Below are positions 45,402 through 56,220 of a stretch of 64,000 nt of DNA, one piece after another; the stretch's first letter is position 1, and every line of letters starts with the position of its first letter. The translations under genes were made by a program, and so were the position numbers. This stretch comes from Pyrenopolyporus hunteri. Its lineage: Eukaryota > Ascomycota > Sordariomycetes > Xylariales > Hypoxylaceae. The stretch is taken from positions 62,001-126,000 of the forward strand of contig CADCXC010000046.1 in assembly GCA_902806595.1 (NCBI GenBank). The letters are read 5' to 3'. The notes below the pieces were generated by a model, which had not been told where the DNA came from, did not search any database, and saw nothing but the letters and a program-made list of their open reading frames with translations.

Positions 45402-48400
45402 ATGGGAAACCAACCGAGCAGCGAAGTGAAGGCTGAGTTTGGTACAGATGGTGATCGGGGTTTAGCAAGCTCCCGACCTTCGAATCCTCCTTACACCCAA
45501 GATATTGTGTTCTCGAGTCAAGTTCCCCCATCCACGAATCGTCGTCTTCCCCCCGATCCGAATCATCAACCATATGATCAATCAGACAGTGACCCGCCTA
45601 GTTCACCTCCACCACCACAACCAATTATGACGTCGCCGAAGCAGAACATCAAACTCGAAATTCCCGAGTCTCCAGATTACAGCAGACAGGCGTCGTCCCC
45701 AAATCCTACGTCGTCTAAGTCCAAGAAACGACGGCGTAGGAACCGCCCTAGCTTGGTATCATCACAGCCCTTTTCCGCCAGTTCCCACGATGCACGAAAT
45801 AACGAGATAGGCGTGGACGACTCCCCTCTAGCTAATGAGAGGGTTCGCCCCAAGAAGCTCAAACACCGCAAGAAGGAAGAGTCGGGCCGGAAGAAGGCAC
45901 AGTTACAGGAGTCCCCTGACTTGGGCAACCTTGAAGTACCTGGCGACCCTGTGGAATCTACCCAGACTCAAAAAACTCAACAAGATACCCCCCTCAGCTT
46001 GCGTCTCATTAATAATACCACCCCTACGTCTTCACCCAGCGCTTCATTACCAAGGAAACGCAAGGCGGAGGGCTCGGCTAGCCAGGGCAAGAAGAAGCAA
46101 AAGCGCAGTCATGGTGAACGTAACGTGGGAGATGCGCCAACTTCGTTCAGTGGTCTTGCTGAGAGTCTCTACGCTCGCCGCAAGAAGAACAGGAGGCCTT
46201 TGGAGGCTATCGAGGACGATTCCATAGTTGGGGGTGGGGAAAGAGAGCCGCCGGATAGTCCCGAACAAGAAAACATATCGCGCGATTCTTCGGCCTCAGT
46301 TTCGAATATGAACAGCGATGTTTCGGGCTTGGGACGGACCTTAAACGGCAACGCAGATTCGGGCGATAAGATGGAAGTAGAACCACCCGAGGATGATTCC
46401 GCATCACACGGCCAGGGCCGACCCGGAAGCGCCAGCAATGGTTCTGACCACTCCGACGCTTCGTCGGAAAATCAAGATCATGCGACTACTAATGGGGACG
46501 GTCGGAGCGGTGGGGGCGCCGAAAGGAGTAGCGAGGACGAGGGGAACGTCCACGATGGCGATAACGATACCTCCCCACAAGTTGCATCCGTTGCAGAGAC
46601 CACCAACGAGGAGCATCACTTAGATGACGACGAACTACGGGAGGGTTCGGAGAACGGCCACGGACGCAGTAGCTTCGATGCGCGACCTAGGCACGGCTCA
46701 GCACGAAGGCGTATCGTAAAGCCAAACTTCTTTGAGCGCGAGACGGAGAGAAGCACCAATGGTACGGTCCAACGTGCTTCGTCCCCCGTTGCTGGGCCGT
46801 CGAATTCGACTGGGAGGAAGCAAGCTAAAATATCATCTATGCTTAAAGGGAATGCTGGAGATAGCCCGGAGCCTAAAGCGTCATCATCGAAGCCTCGGCC
46901 TGCCGCCAAGAATACACAACCTCATGAATTAATCACAGGTCAATTCAGCGAATTCGAACTTCGTAATATTACGCAGGCTGTGGAACGTTGGAGGGATGAC
47001 CACAATTTGACCCAATCGGAAGTGAACGCTCTTATCCAAGGCAACCCTCGAGAGGTCAAGTCCCACGAATTCTGGGCCCGTATCGTAGCGACTTGCCCAA
47101 ATCGACGACGCCAGAAGGTAATAAACCAATGCCGTCGCAAATTCCACAACTTTGTCGCGCGGGGGACGTGGACTCCAGAACAGCATGATGAACTGAAGAC
47201 TATGTGGGAGATGTACGGCAACAAGTATGCTCAAATCGGCAAGATGATTAATCGTCATCCTGAGGACGTTCGAGACCGCATACGGAATTATGTTGTGTGT
47301 GGTGAAAACCGTCGCGTAGACCCTTGGACGCTGGAGGAAGAAGGAAAACTACAGTCGATAATATCCGAGGCGCTCAGCGTGATTCGAGATCGCCGTCTGG
47401 AAGGACATCTCGAATCGGAGGAGCCCGACGAAGATCTAATTGACTGGCAGAGGGTCAGTGAACTTATGGATCGAACTCGCAGCCGACTTCAGTGCATGCA
47501 GAAGTGGAAACTTATGAATCGACAACGACGAGACGGCGGCAGTATAGACGGCGGCAAGGCCCTGCCGGTCGAGCAGATTATTATGGACGCCCGGAATGCA
47601 GCTACAGCCATGTCAAGTCAAGACCGATACAATGTGGTCAAGGCTATCCGAGCTTACGGTGTCAATGCGGACAGTCGAATCCCATGGGCCAAGGTCAGAA
47701 CAAAGCAGTTGGCAGACCAATGGTCGCGGCCTACGCTGATGATAGTCTGGTATCGCCTGAAGAATACTGTACCTGACTGGCGCATAATGACCGTTCCGGA
47801 AATTATCAAGCAATTGAGTGCTAAATATCGCGAAACTCGTCAACTCGATTTTCCAAGTGGTGACGATTATGATCTAGAGGCAGAGTACGACGAGGTCGCG
47901 CACAAAATAAAGAAAATTTTAATGAAGGCCCAGCGTGCGGCAAAGACTCCACGCTCCGTCATTAGGACTGACGATGACGAGGAGGATGTTGCCGACGACG
48001 ACGATGAAAGTAGCGCGGACGACGAGAGCGGCGAGGATGGTACAGAAATTAGCAAAGGACAAGTTGAAGAGAGTGAAGAGAATACCCAAAGCGGTGACGA
48101 AAACGAAACGGTCCCCAGAAAGAACGAGAGAAGCGAAAATGGCGATAGTCAACAGGACGAAGATGGCAATGAAGGTAACGAATCAGTTGACGAAAAGTCT
48201 GGGGGTGAAGAACTCTCCGCAGAAGATGGAGCAGATCAAAAGTCAGATGGTAGCGTTGATCTAGGCCATACTGCGGAGAATGACGGAAGCATTCACCGCG
48301 AATCCTCAACCGATGCCCCTTCTATCTCCAACTTTAAGTCGAAAACGAGTCGTAGAGGCCAGAAGCGCTATAGTTCATCGAGCAGGGCGACGCGATCCCG

Positions 48401-48539
48401 AGGTCCAACCCCTAGCAAGCCCAGGTCAACCGCGGAGGTTATTGAAGAATCTAGCGAAGCAGAACAAGCTTTGGATGTGGACGAGGAGCTGAGCAGCGAT
48501 ACTAACGCAAGTGAAGTGGAAAGCATCCCGGCACACTAG
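45402..48539 (+). CDS. Myb/SANT DNA-binding protein, Reb1-like
   Basis: A single exon, 1045 residues. The long N-terminal half is disordered, Ser/Pro-rich and dotted with basic clusters (KSKKRRRRNRPS, RVRPKKLKHRKKEE, KRKAEGSASQGKKKQKR). The DNA-binding core spans about 508-810: QFSEFELRNITQAVERW, a Trp-anchored Myb repeat (RGTWTPEQHDELKTMWEMYG, then QIGKMINRHPEDVRDRIRNY), a second repeat (VDPWTLEEEGKLQSIISEAL, then WQRVSELMDRTRSRLQCMQKW), and further helices ending near TRQLDFPSG. Tandem Myb repeats with this spacing are typical of Reb1/TTF-1-type proteins, which terminate RNA polymerase I and act as general regulatory factors. The C-terminus is strongly acidic. The start MGNQPSSEVKAEFG could also be a myristoylation-like accident. 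Confidence 0.85.
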   Translation: MGNQPSSEVKAEFGTDGDRGLASSRPSNPPYTQDIVFSSQVPPSTNRRLPPDPNHQPYDQSDSDPPSSPPPPQPIMTSPKQNIKLEIPESPDYSRQASSPNPTSSKSKKRRRRNRPSLVSSQPFSASSHDARNNEIGVDDSPLANERVRPKKLKHRKKEESGRKKAQLQESPDLGNLEVPGDPVESTQTQKTQQDTPLSLRLINNTTPTSSPSASLPRKRKAEGSASQGKKKQKRSHGERNVGDAPTSFSGLAESLYARRKKNRRPLEAIEDDSIVGGGEREPPDSPEQENISRDSSASVSNMNSDVSGLGRTLNGNADSGDKMEVEPPEDDSASHGQGRPGSASNGSDHSDASSENQDHATTNGDGRSGGGAERSSEDEGNVHDGDNDTSPQVASVAETTNEEHHLDDDELREGSENGHGRSSFDARPRHGSARRRIVKPNFFERETERSTNGTVQRASSPVAGPSNSTGRKQAKISSMLKGNAGDSPEPKASSSKPRPAAKNTQPHELITGQFSEFELRNITQAVERWRDDHNLTQSEVNALIQGNPREVKSHEFWARIVATCPNRRRQKVINQCRRKFHNFVARGTWTPEQHDELKTMWEMYGNKYAQIGKMINRHPEDVRDRIRNYVVCGENRRVDPWTLEEEGKLQSIISEALSVIRDRRLEGHLESEEPDEDLIDWQRVSELMDRTRSRLQCMQKWKLMNRQRRDGGSIDGGKALPVEQIIMDARNAATAMSSQDRYNVVKAIRAYGVNADSRIPWAKVRTKQLADQWSRPTLMIVWYRLKNTVPDWRIMTVPEIIKQLSAKYRETRQLDFPSGDDYDLEAEYDEVAHKIKKILMKAQRAAKTPRSVIRTDDDEEDVADDDDESSADDESGEDGTEISKGQVEESEENTQSGDENETVPRKNERSENGDSQQDEDGNEGNESVDEKSGGEELSAEDGADQKSDGSVDLGHTAENDGSIHRESSTDAPSISNFKSKTSRRGQKRYSSSSRATRSRGPTPSKPRSTAEVIEESSEAEQALDVDEELSSDTNASEVESIPAH

Positions 48540-49740
48540 TAGCTTTAGCTGTGGGCGCATATCACGTCGCTTTAGTCTCCTGTGTTCTCTCGGAAGACGT
48601 TATTATGCAACTCAACCATGTCTATTAGAAATGAAAGAAATGACATCCAAAACCAGCTTCACCTGTCTTACGTTCCCACCTCCTAAGTCCGCTCATATGC
48701 TAGTGTAAGACGTTGCACCAAACATGGTCAAGACAGACAGGCGCAGGTCGGACCCCCGACAGCGCATTAAAAACCACACATAATCTCACGGATATGCGTC
48801 AGTAGTTTTATATGTGGTACGTTTCTAACCCCCAGTCCACCCTCACAGCTCGAGCGCTCCTTTTCTCCGCTTCACTTCAAATCCGGCTCCCATCAGATTA
48901 AACTTGAAAATACCATGATACCCATCACTACTCTCGGCATGTATGATTGACGGCGTACGCTGATACAATGCTTTACCCCCGGATAACCTATCAACATCAC
49001 TCCAATCGTTTGAAATATACTAGTTGCTAATGATATCTTCGTTGAACTCGAGCAAAATGCAACGAGATGCTCCAACAGACAACGAAGAATTCCAAGAGTA
49101 ATTAATCCACTACCCTTGTACTTGCAAAAAGACGATATTTATTCTCAGGCTAACGCTTGGATATAAATAGGTACCTACCTAGGTAGGCAGCTAAACTCTA
49201 GAGAACCATCCCCAGGGAACCTAGCGCTTACAAATCGCGGTCCCACCGTTATACCAGCCCGCAATCCCGATGCCAAAGGGGTTACGCACGGTAAACACCA
49301 TGGACTTTAACCCTTTCCGTGCCATCGCATCTCCTTGAGTCAGCAATAGACAATCCGATGGATATAACTCGATTACATCCGTAGATGACTTAGCACGACG
49401 AAGATGTATAAAATGTGGAGTTAGATTTCCAAATCTCGAACATCATCTCTTAACAACCCCCATAAAGAGGGGTAGGTATGGCATGAGGTAATTACCTATC
49501 TAGGGATCTTTTAGTAGTCTGGAGGTTTCCAACGGGATTCAAAAACGCAAATCCAGTTTTGATTATAAAGCACTTGCCATTCATATGGAAACTGTTGAAT
49601 TCCTACGGGATGTAATTTAAATCCAACGGGTTTTGAATTATATAATTGCAGAGACAACTTCAGTCAAGTCCTTCATCCCCCAAGCACGACGCCTCATTTC
49701 TCATAACTTCTAGTCCACCACATCACTTCCGTTTCACAGG
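48540..49740. other. Intergenic, no gene seen
   Basis: 3' flank of the Reb1-like gene and promoter of the oxidoreductase. One ACCTAGGT palindrome at 49177; nothing else supported. Confidence 0.5.
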
Positions 49741-51022
49741 ATGGCTCGCAAGAATTTATCCTTCAAGCTCGCTGAGCGACCCGATGAAGAAATTATTCCT
49801 GGACGCACTTTCAAGCTCGTCGAGACGGACGCGCCCACCGCCGCCGAGCTAAAAGACGGCGAGGTTCTCCTCGAGGCCTTATACTTGTCGTTAGATCCTG
49901 CTATGCGTACCTGGATTCAAGGTGAGTAAACCAGCTCTGCAGTGACCCTCGATCTGGGTACGTAGACGTCTCCTATCCACGCTAACACCTTTTTCTCCAT
50001 AGACTTTAGATCTTACACAAAGCCGGTCGAAATCGGCGAAACAATGCGTGGACTAACTATCTCAAGAGTCCTCGCAAGCAAAAGCTCCAAGGCCAAGGAG
50101 GGTGACCTCGTTACTGCTCATATTGGATGGACTGAAGTTGCCATCATGAATGAGTCGAACATTGAGGTAGTCGATTTGCCAAAGGGAGCTAAAGTCACGG
50201 ACATCCTTAATACAATAGGTGGGTATCTAAATAACGCCTATTATTAACCCAGGGGAAGAAAAAAAACTAATAGGCCTCTGTGCTTGAACAGGCATGACCG
50301 GACTGACAGCTTACTTTGGACTGAACAAAATCGGACAGCCCAAAGCCGGTGATACGGTCGTGGTTTCGGGAGCCGCTGGCGCCACTGGGTCAGTTGTTGG
50401 GCAGATAGCCAAAATCAAGGGCTGCCGTGTCGTCGGCCTCGCGGGTTCGGACGAAAAGTGCGAAATATTGACGAAGGAGCTCGGCTTCGACGTTGCGCTC
50501 AACTATAAGTTGCCGACCTTCCGCGAGGACTTCATCAAAGCTACGCCTAACTTTATCGATATTTACTTCGACAATGTTGGCGGCGAAAGTAAGGCGTGGC
50601 CCCATTATTATTCCCCTTCCGAGCACTCACGAACCCCCTATTTTCCAACTCCGAACGAGAGATTCGCTAACCAGCACTTAGTCCTCGACTTGGCGCTCGA
50701 ACGTGCCGGTGTACGTTCCCGTTTTGTGATGTGCGGTAGCATCAGCGGCTATAACAAGTTCGGGAAGCGGGCTCAAGGAGTTCATAACTTAATTATGTTG
50801 ATTGCTCAACGTATCCGAATGGAAGGCTTCATCGTCAGGGACTACGCGGACGAGTACGCAGAAGCACGGAAGGAATTGGGGCAGTGGCTGGCCGAGGGTA
50901 AGTTGAAAGGCAAGGAAACAGTGGTCAAAGGGGGTCTCAAGGTGGCGGATACTGCCATCGGGCAATTGTTTACAGGCGCGAACATTGGAAAGTTGCTTGT
51001 GGAAGTTAAGCCGTATGAGTAG
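49741..51022 (+). CDS. NADP-dependent medium-chain alkenal/one oxidoreductase
   Basis: Four exons, join(49741..49921, 50003..50218, 50292..50588, 50682..51022), encode 344 residues. Introns are 81, 73 and 93 bp. The last (GTAAGG...CACTTAG) is a multiple of three without stops, so retention would insert 31 residues; splicing restores NVGGEILDLALERAG, the conserved family sequence. This is the zinc-independent MDR branch (leukotriene B4 12-hydroxydehydrogenase/NADP-dependent alkenal reductase type), which reduces conjugated carbonyls. Visible blocks: SLDPAMRTWIQ, GMTGLTAYFGL, the nucleotide-binding VVSGAAGATGSVVGQIAK, CRVVGLAGSDEKC, DIYFDNVGGE, and MCGSISGYN. Cytosolic, with no targeting signal. 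Confidence 0.92.
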
Positions 51023-53880
51023 ACGAGCAACGTCTTTAGTAGGACGTGGGCTCCGGGGTCTCATATTGTTGCCGCTTGGGGATGACCTAGATAAACTATC
51101 CCATTCTTGCTCGTTCCATGAGTACCTATCTATATTTACCATTAGTACACACCCAAGAGAAATTTTTATCCGAAATATCTTTAAAACTAATTAAATGAAG
51201 CCATTCGAAACAGCGACGCGTTCGAAGACTTACCACTTATTTCAAAGCTCGTAAAATAACTTTCGAGTGTTTTGTACGTTGCCTTCGGGCGAAATGTTAA
51301 GGAGGCTACGAATGCCGGGGTAGAAAAGGGGTAATACTACATCGTTAAACAGACTTTGTAGAAGTTTAAGCATAGCGAAACGATAATAATTATAATGAAT
51401 TACGACAATTTATTTTCTTGACATATGTCATACTAGCATTGCAAATTCCCGTGCAAAGTCTGTTAATACACCACATACCGAGCCCCAGAACCTTGTGAGT
51501 GTCTCTACTTCTTACATCCTTACTATTCAACGTCAATCTCCGTTTAGTTACATGCTCATAAATACCACTTTACTCAAGAACCAGCCAGAGAAACAGGTTA
51601 ACGTTTCTTTTGACTAATATATGCCGTAGGATAGACTCGCTATCAAACCAAAGCGCGCAGAGCGTCTATTTACTTTACGTAGTAAGGTAGGTAGTGTAGG
51701 ATGATTGTGTCCTTTATCATGTTATATCATGTCTAGAATGGTATGAATTTAGGCCTAATTCGAGTCTACCGCCGTTCTCTCATTCCTCACAAGCTTGAGT
51801 AGCATCCCTCGGCTTCAGATTTTTTCTAGAAATGAACCCGAATTCCCCGAATTCGCCGGGATAGACTCTATGTCAGGACGCCCCTAAGCCCTCATAGGGT
51901 TGAGCGGATTCTGAAGTCATTTGCATCATGCTGTTACCTTTAAATGTAACCTTGATAAGCCCGACGTGATGTATATATCCTGAGATATGCTCGGTGGTGA
52001 TATTAGGTCGGACCAGGCACTATACCTGAAACTAATGGTAACTATAAGAGCTACGATATTATTTTGCGTGTGATATCGATATGCCGTTGTATTCCAGAGA
52101 TATTCTCAACATACCGTTCCCCGTATATGATACCAAAAATGCTTGGCGAAGTATATCTGCCTATAATATCAGTTATAGCAACGAAAATAATAATAGCTTA
52201 CAATGGATCGTCAAGATACCGAAACATCCCGAGAGCTTCCCGTCCATTTGAACAATGACGTTTATTTATGCTCAATAGACGTCTCTTGGCACTACCTTCC
52301 GTACGTGGTATTTACAGCTTTCCCAACTTTGATCCAACTCTGCCGAACCGGGGAGACAGCGTTATTCCCCGACGCCCCCAAGTTCGGAGCCAAGCACGAC
52401 GACCCGGATTATAGCTTAATAGGTATATCGATCCGCAAGATGTGACATGAGAATTTCCTCACTTTCGTATTCTCCGCCTAGATAATGCTACTCGCGGACG
52501 GTGAACGATATGCCGGGAAACCTCGGCTTGAAGTAGAACAAATGATTTTCGAAATACCACTGAACGGCAGTCGGGAGATTTAGAGTCTTTGTGTTCTAAT
52601 GGCGACGATGTCATTTTGTATGCACGTCTCATCTCGATCTTGTCGCTGGATCATTATCCGGTGGGGGTACAGCGAGCTTATTGCCTACATGCAACCATCC
52701 TGAGACCCTTCTTACCTTCTCGTTGCCAGTCAAACGATTTACAGCTTGACGCATGCATACACGCTTAATGCATGAACGCACCGCGGATGTAACCCCGGAT
52801 GCCGCGAGCTTTTCAGCGTTACCACTGGATCACGTCTGGGGGGAAAAGCGGGCACGATCGTCTTCCTTTGGGACTTGTATTTTGGGATGGCGTGGGTTGT
52901 TAGACATTTTGTAGATCGCCGAGCACGAGGCATGTGCTCCAGATGTAAATTCTCGAAGACACTGAATTATTGGATAAATTGGGTTCTTATGATGATGGGC
53001 GACTTCTCCAACAACCATGGGAAATGCACCTCGACTATACGTAAATGTAGCCTTTTTTAATTTTGCGGTACATCTCGCCGAACTCGGAGCTTTTTATCTT
53101 TTATTTTTCTATTAACCCAATTCATTAGTATTCGTCTCAAAACTCTCTCGTTTAGACTTTGGCGGAGTTGAACTGCATATTACCCCTTATGTTAATGTGT
53201 ATCCTCTCTGCGCCAACCTATGAGTGAGAACTAGAGTCTAAGTTAATATAATAGTCTTATAAAATAATTAGTTACCAAAGGACAATAACTATAGCCTACA
53301 CAATCATTGTTTGAATATGGTGGAGGCGGAGTTGGCGTATAGACGGCCCCCTTTTCCTTTTTGCTGCCCCCACGATTCTTATACCTAATACTTTTCTGCC
53401 GAGCATGAGAGTCTGCATATGAAGCCCCAGCCTTGCCAAAAGGCAGGATGACCATGTAATTGGGTCATTATAGCCCAATCCAACGGAACTTTTCATAAGC
53501 TATCCGCGAATCAAATGGCCCTTCCCCGCTCCCCTCCCGTTCACTCAACACGGCCTATCCGTCGACTCCTATTTGACGCTACCTGTCGATGAGATATGTC
53601 CCGAGATTGTATACTTCGGTAAGCAAGGCTACCATTACGCCGAAGCCCAACGGGCCACCCTATGAAGCATGGAGCCGCTTTCGTACGGTTACACACGGGA
53701 TGCTGTGCTCTTGAATAAGACGTATCGAATTTTGGAGTTGCGTAGACTCGAGAGTGGATACAAATTATGCTTATGACTAAAAGAAGATGATTGACGGAAA
53801 GGCTACACACCTAGCTGTTTTCCAAGTGCTAGATCATTCCATTCGTTCCTCGATAGTGTCACGGAGCTAGCGGCAATATT

Positions 53881-54242
53881 CTACGCTGTCCCTGACATTG
53901 AGATGACTCCAGTCCCATTCAACCACGTTGCAAATGTATAGTCTTTGGTCGAAATACTTGCTTCACCGTAAAAACCACGCTTGTGCATAACTGAGGGGAA
54001 AAAAAACTTGGGCAGTGTTAGTAAATTAACCAAACGAACGATGGGCATCAACCAGACGTTCTCGGCGGTGATGTGGCTCTATTTTAGTAGTTGGTCACAC
54101 GGCACAATCGTATGAAGCGGTGTAGACCAGCCGAAGGGAAAGATAGGCTTTACTTACCACCAAGAAGGAGTTTGCGATGAGTATCTCGAGATGCGGCGAA
54201 CTGCTCGTAAGTGATGCCGTCATAATCGTACGAATCTAGCAT
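53881..54242 (-). other. Coding-like two-exon segment, unrecognised; small gene or relic
   Basis: On the minus strand, an 85-nt segment (54242-54158) reads MLDSYDYDGITYEQF followed by ASRDTHRKLLLG, and ends exactly at GTAAGT. After 167 bp containing TACTAAC and a poly-T/CCCCTCAG acceptor, a second segment (53990-53881) continues in phase with VMHKRGFYGEASISTKDY and TFATWLNGTGVISMSGTA, then stops. Frame, donor, branch and acceptor all agree, giving 64 residues. I do not recognise the family. It may be a small gene, the 3' end of a larger one, or a relic. Confidence 0.3.
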
Positions 54243-55134
54243 CTAGAAGAGTTAAAGTTGCATTTAACTATTGAGAAAGAAAGTTTGGGCACCTAAATAG
54301 TCGACATAGAATCTTGAGCCTTGGGTGGCAGAGGGGTAGGTAGGGCTTAGACTAGCTAGTATGCAAGTCCTATGATGGTAGCGAAGCGATTCGCATCTGA
54401 CAACTTGAGCGGGACGATATGACGGGAATTAAGCGGCGGCCTTGACTAATCCGTTAAAATCCAGTAAGCTTTTATTTCTGCGACTAATTTGACATGTACC
54501 GTAGCTCGTATCAGGCGTTCAAATGGCTCGATATTCTAGAATTCTAACATAACTATTGCCGTATGGTATGCGAGCTAGGTTATATCTGGTAGCTAGCTGA
54601 GTTAGAAGGATTCTACGTATATGCCCCGGGAAAGCTTCTCGAAATCTATTACGAATATTTGAGGTCACGATAGAAATAATTAGTCGCAGAAGTGGAAACT
54701 TTGAAAGGCACGGAGCTGATTTTAGAAGGTGAAATCTTACCCATTGGAGATCTCATGACAGAGACTCAAAAGCACCTATCATTTTTATACCCACCGAGGT
54801 GACTCAAACGCCCCAGCCTCTTCGCTAGGTAGGTAGGTAATGATCCAGAGACCTAGCGCTAACAGAGTTGAATTAGACTTGTCCGCTCTTTGAAAAGCCC
54901 AATTGAAGCTGACATTGACGCTTTTCCACCCAATACCGTCTTAGGTGCGTTGGGGCGGTCTAACCACTTGCTCAATTTCTCGCATAGATCACCCGTCGAT
55001 CTTCCAGGGCAACAAGTTAATTTGAGTGCGAGTCAAAGGTTGTCCGAAGATCGAATTTGATATTTGAATTCCCGTTGGGAGAGTGTTCGTGTTGATCTTT
55101 AGAGCAAGTTGTCCTCTTAACTCCAGTTTGGACC

Positions 55135-55152
55135 TTTTTTTTTTTTTTTTTT
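55135..55152 (+). repeat. T18 homopolymer
   Basis: Eighteen consecutive T bases. Confidence 0.9.
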
Positions 55153-55896
55153 CATCATGCGTCTTGACACTACTAGGGCTGACTACGCTAGACATATATA
55201 GTTGACGCATAATTATAGCGAGATATCCAAGGCAGTACAGCTGACTTGCTGCGTGCTAGTGTGTCCGTTCGGCCGGTAAATATGGGGTTTAATAGTGCTT
55301 TTCAGCGTCCTACCATGTAATAACAACCTACCTAATGGTTCAGCATAACAATGGGCTAAGATTGACCCACTAACTATAGAGCCAAGAGAGCAAGTCCGAC
55401 TTCGAACGACATCCCACACGCTAGATGTCGATCTGGCGAGGGCTGTATTCGATTTGTAGTGGTGAGGTAGGTAGGTAGTTATCTACTATGTAAAGACAAC
55501 TAGAAAGTTGGATGATCGACGGCTATATCATGTATTCCAGGCCTGTTTTGGGGGCATCTCGTGCGCTACTAGTAGCAAGGGAGGGAGTGAATCTTGATGC
55601 CAAGAAGTCTAGCCAGGAGAGTCCATCCATATCCTGTCCACACGTAACCTGTGGTTTTGTGGACCTGAACGGTGTCAAGAGCTGTCAATCCACCGTGGGC
55701 TCCTTTTTGAGTGGTCACTAAGGTCGCCGCCGTACGCATCTCTAGCGGCGATGAAGTCCCAGGAGGGTATAGCTAAGGACGATACTTGCCTGTTAACCGG
55801 TCTTGTAGAGCTACTAGAGAATTGGGGTCTGGCTTGATACTCATCTAACGAGGGCACGAGGATGAAGATGAGGACAACTTAGGAAAGATAGGGCCA

Positions 55897-56220
55897 TTAG
55901 CCAATGTGTCGCTGTGAGATCAAAAAACGGCGTCGCACGTTAGTGTTGTTGAGTACTTCGGTGGTAGGATGCGTGGTATCATTAAAGAGCCAGATTAGCA
56001 CTTGAGCAAAGGATTCGCCGTTGGCCTGAGCTGATACGAAGGTATTCGACCGATTGATTAGCAACTTACGCAAGATATGCGAATGCAGCTCAATGGGTCC
56101 TCCCATAGCCATACCTAAGGAGGGCACATGGATAGGCCCGCAGCGAGCATGCGCGTCTAGTACATCTCGACCGTGATGGACCCCTATCCTCGAATCATCG
56201 CCACCCTGCTCTTCGGTTTA
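55897..56220 (-). other. Coding-like open frame, unrecognised
   Basis: Leftward frame of just over 100 codons following an in-frame TAA, containing GVHHGRDVLDAHARCGPIHV, PSLGMAMGGPIELHSHILRK and SAQANGESFAQVLIWLFND. The composition is protein-like, but there is no clear start context, partner exon or family, so a gene fragment is as likely as chance. Confidence 0.2.
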
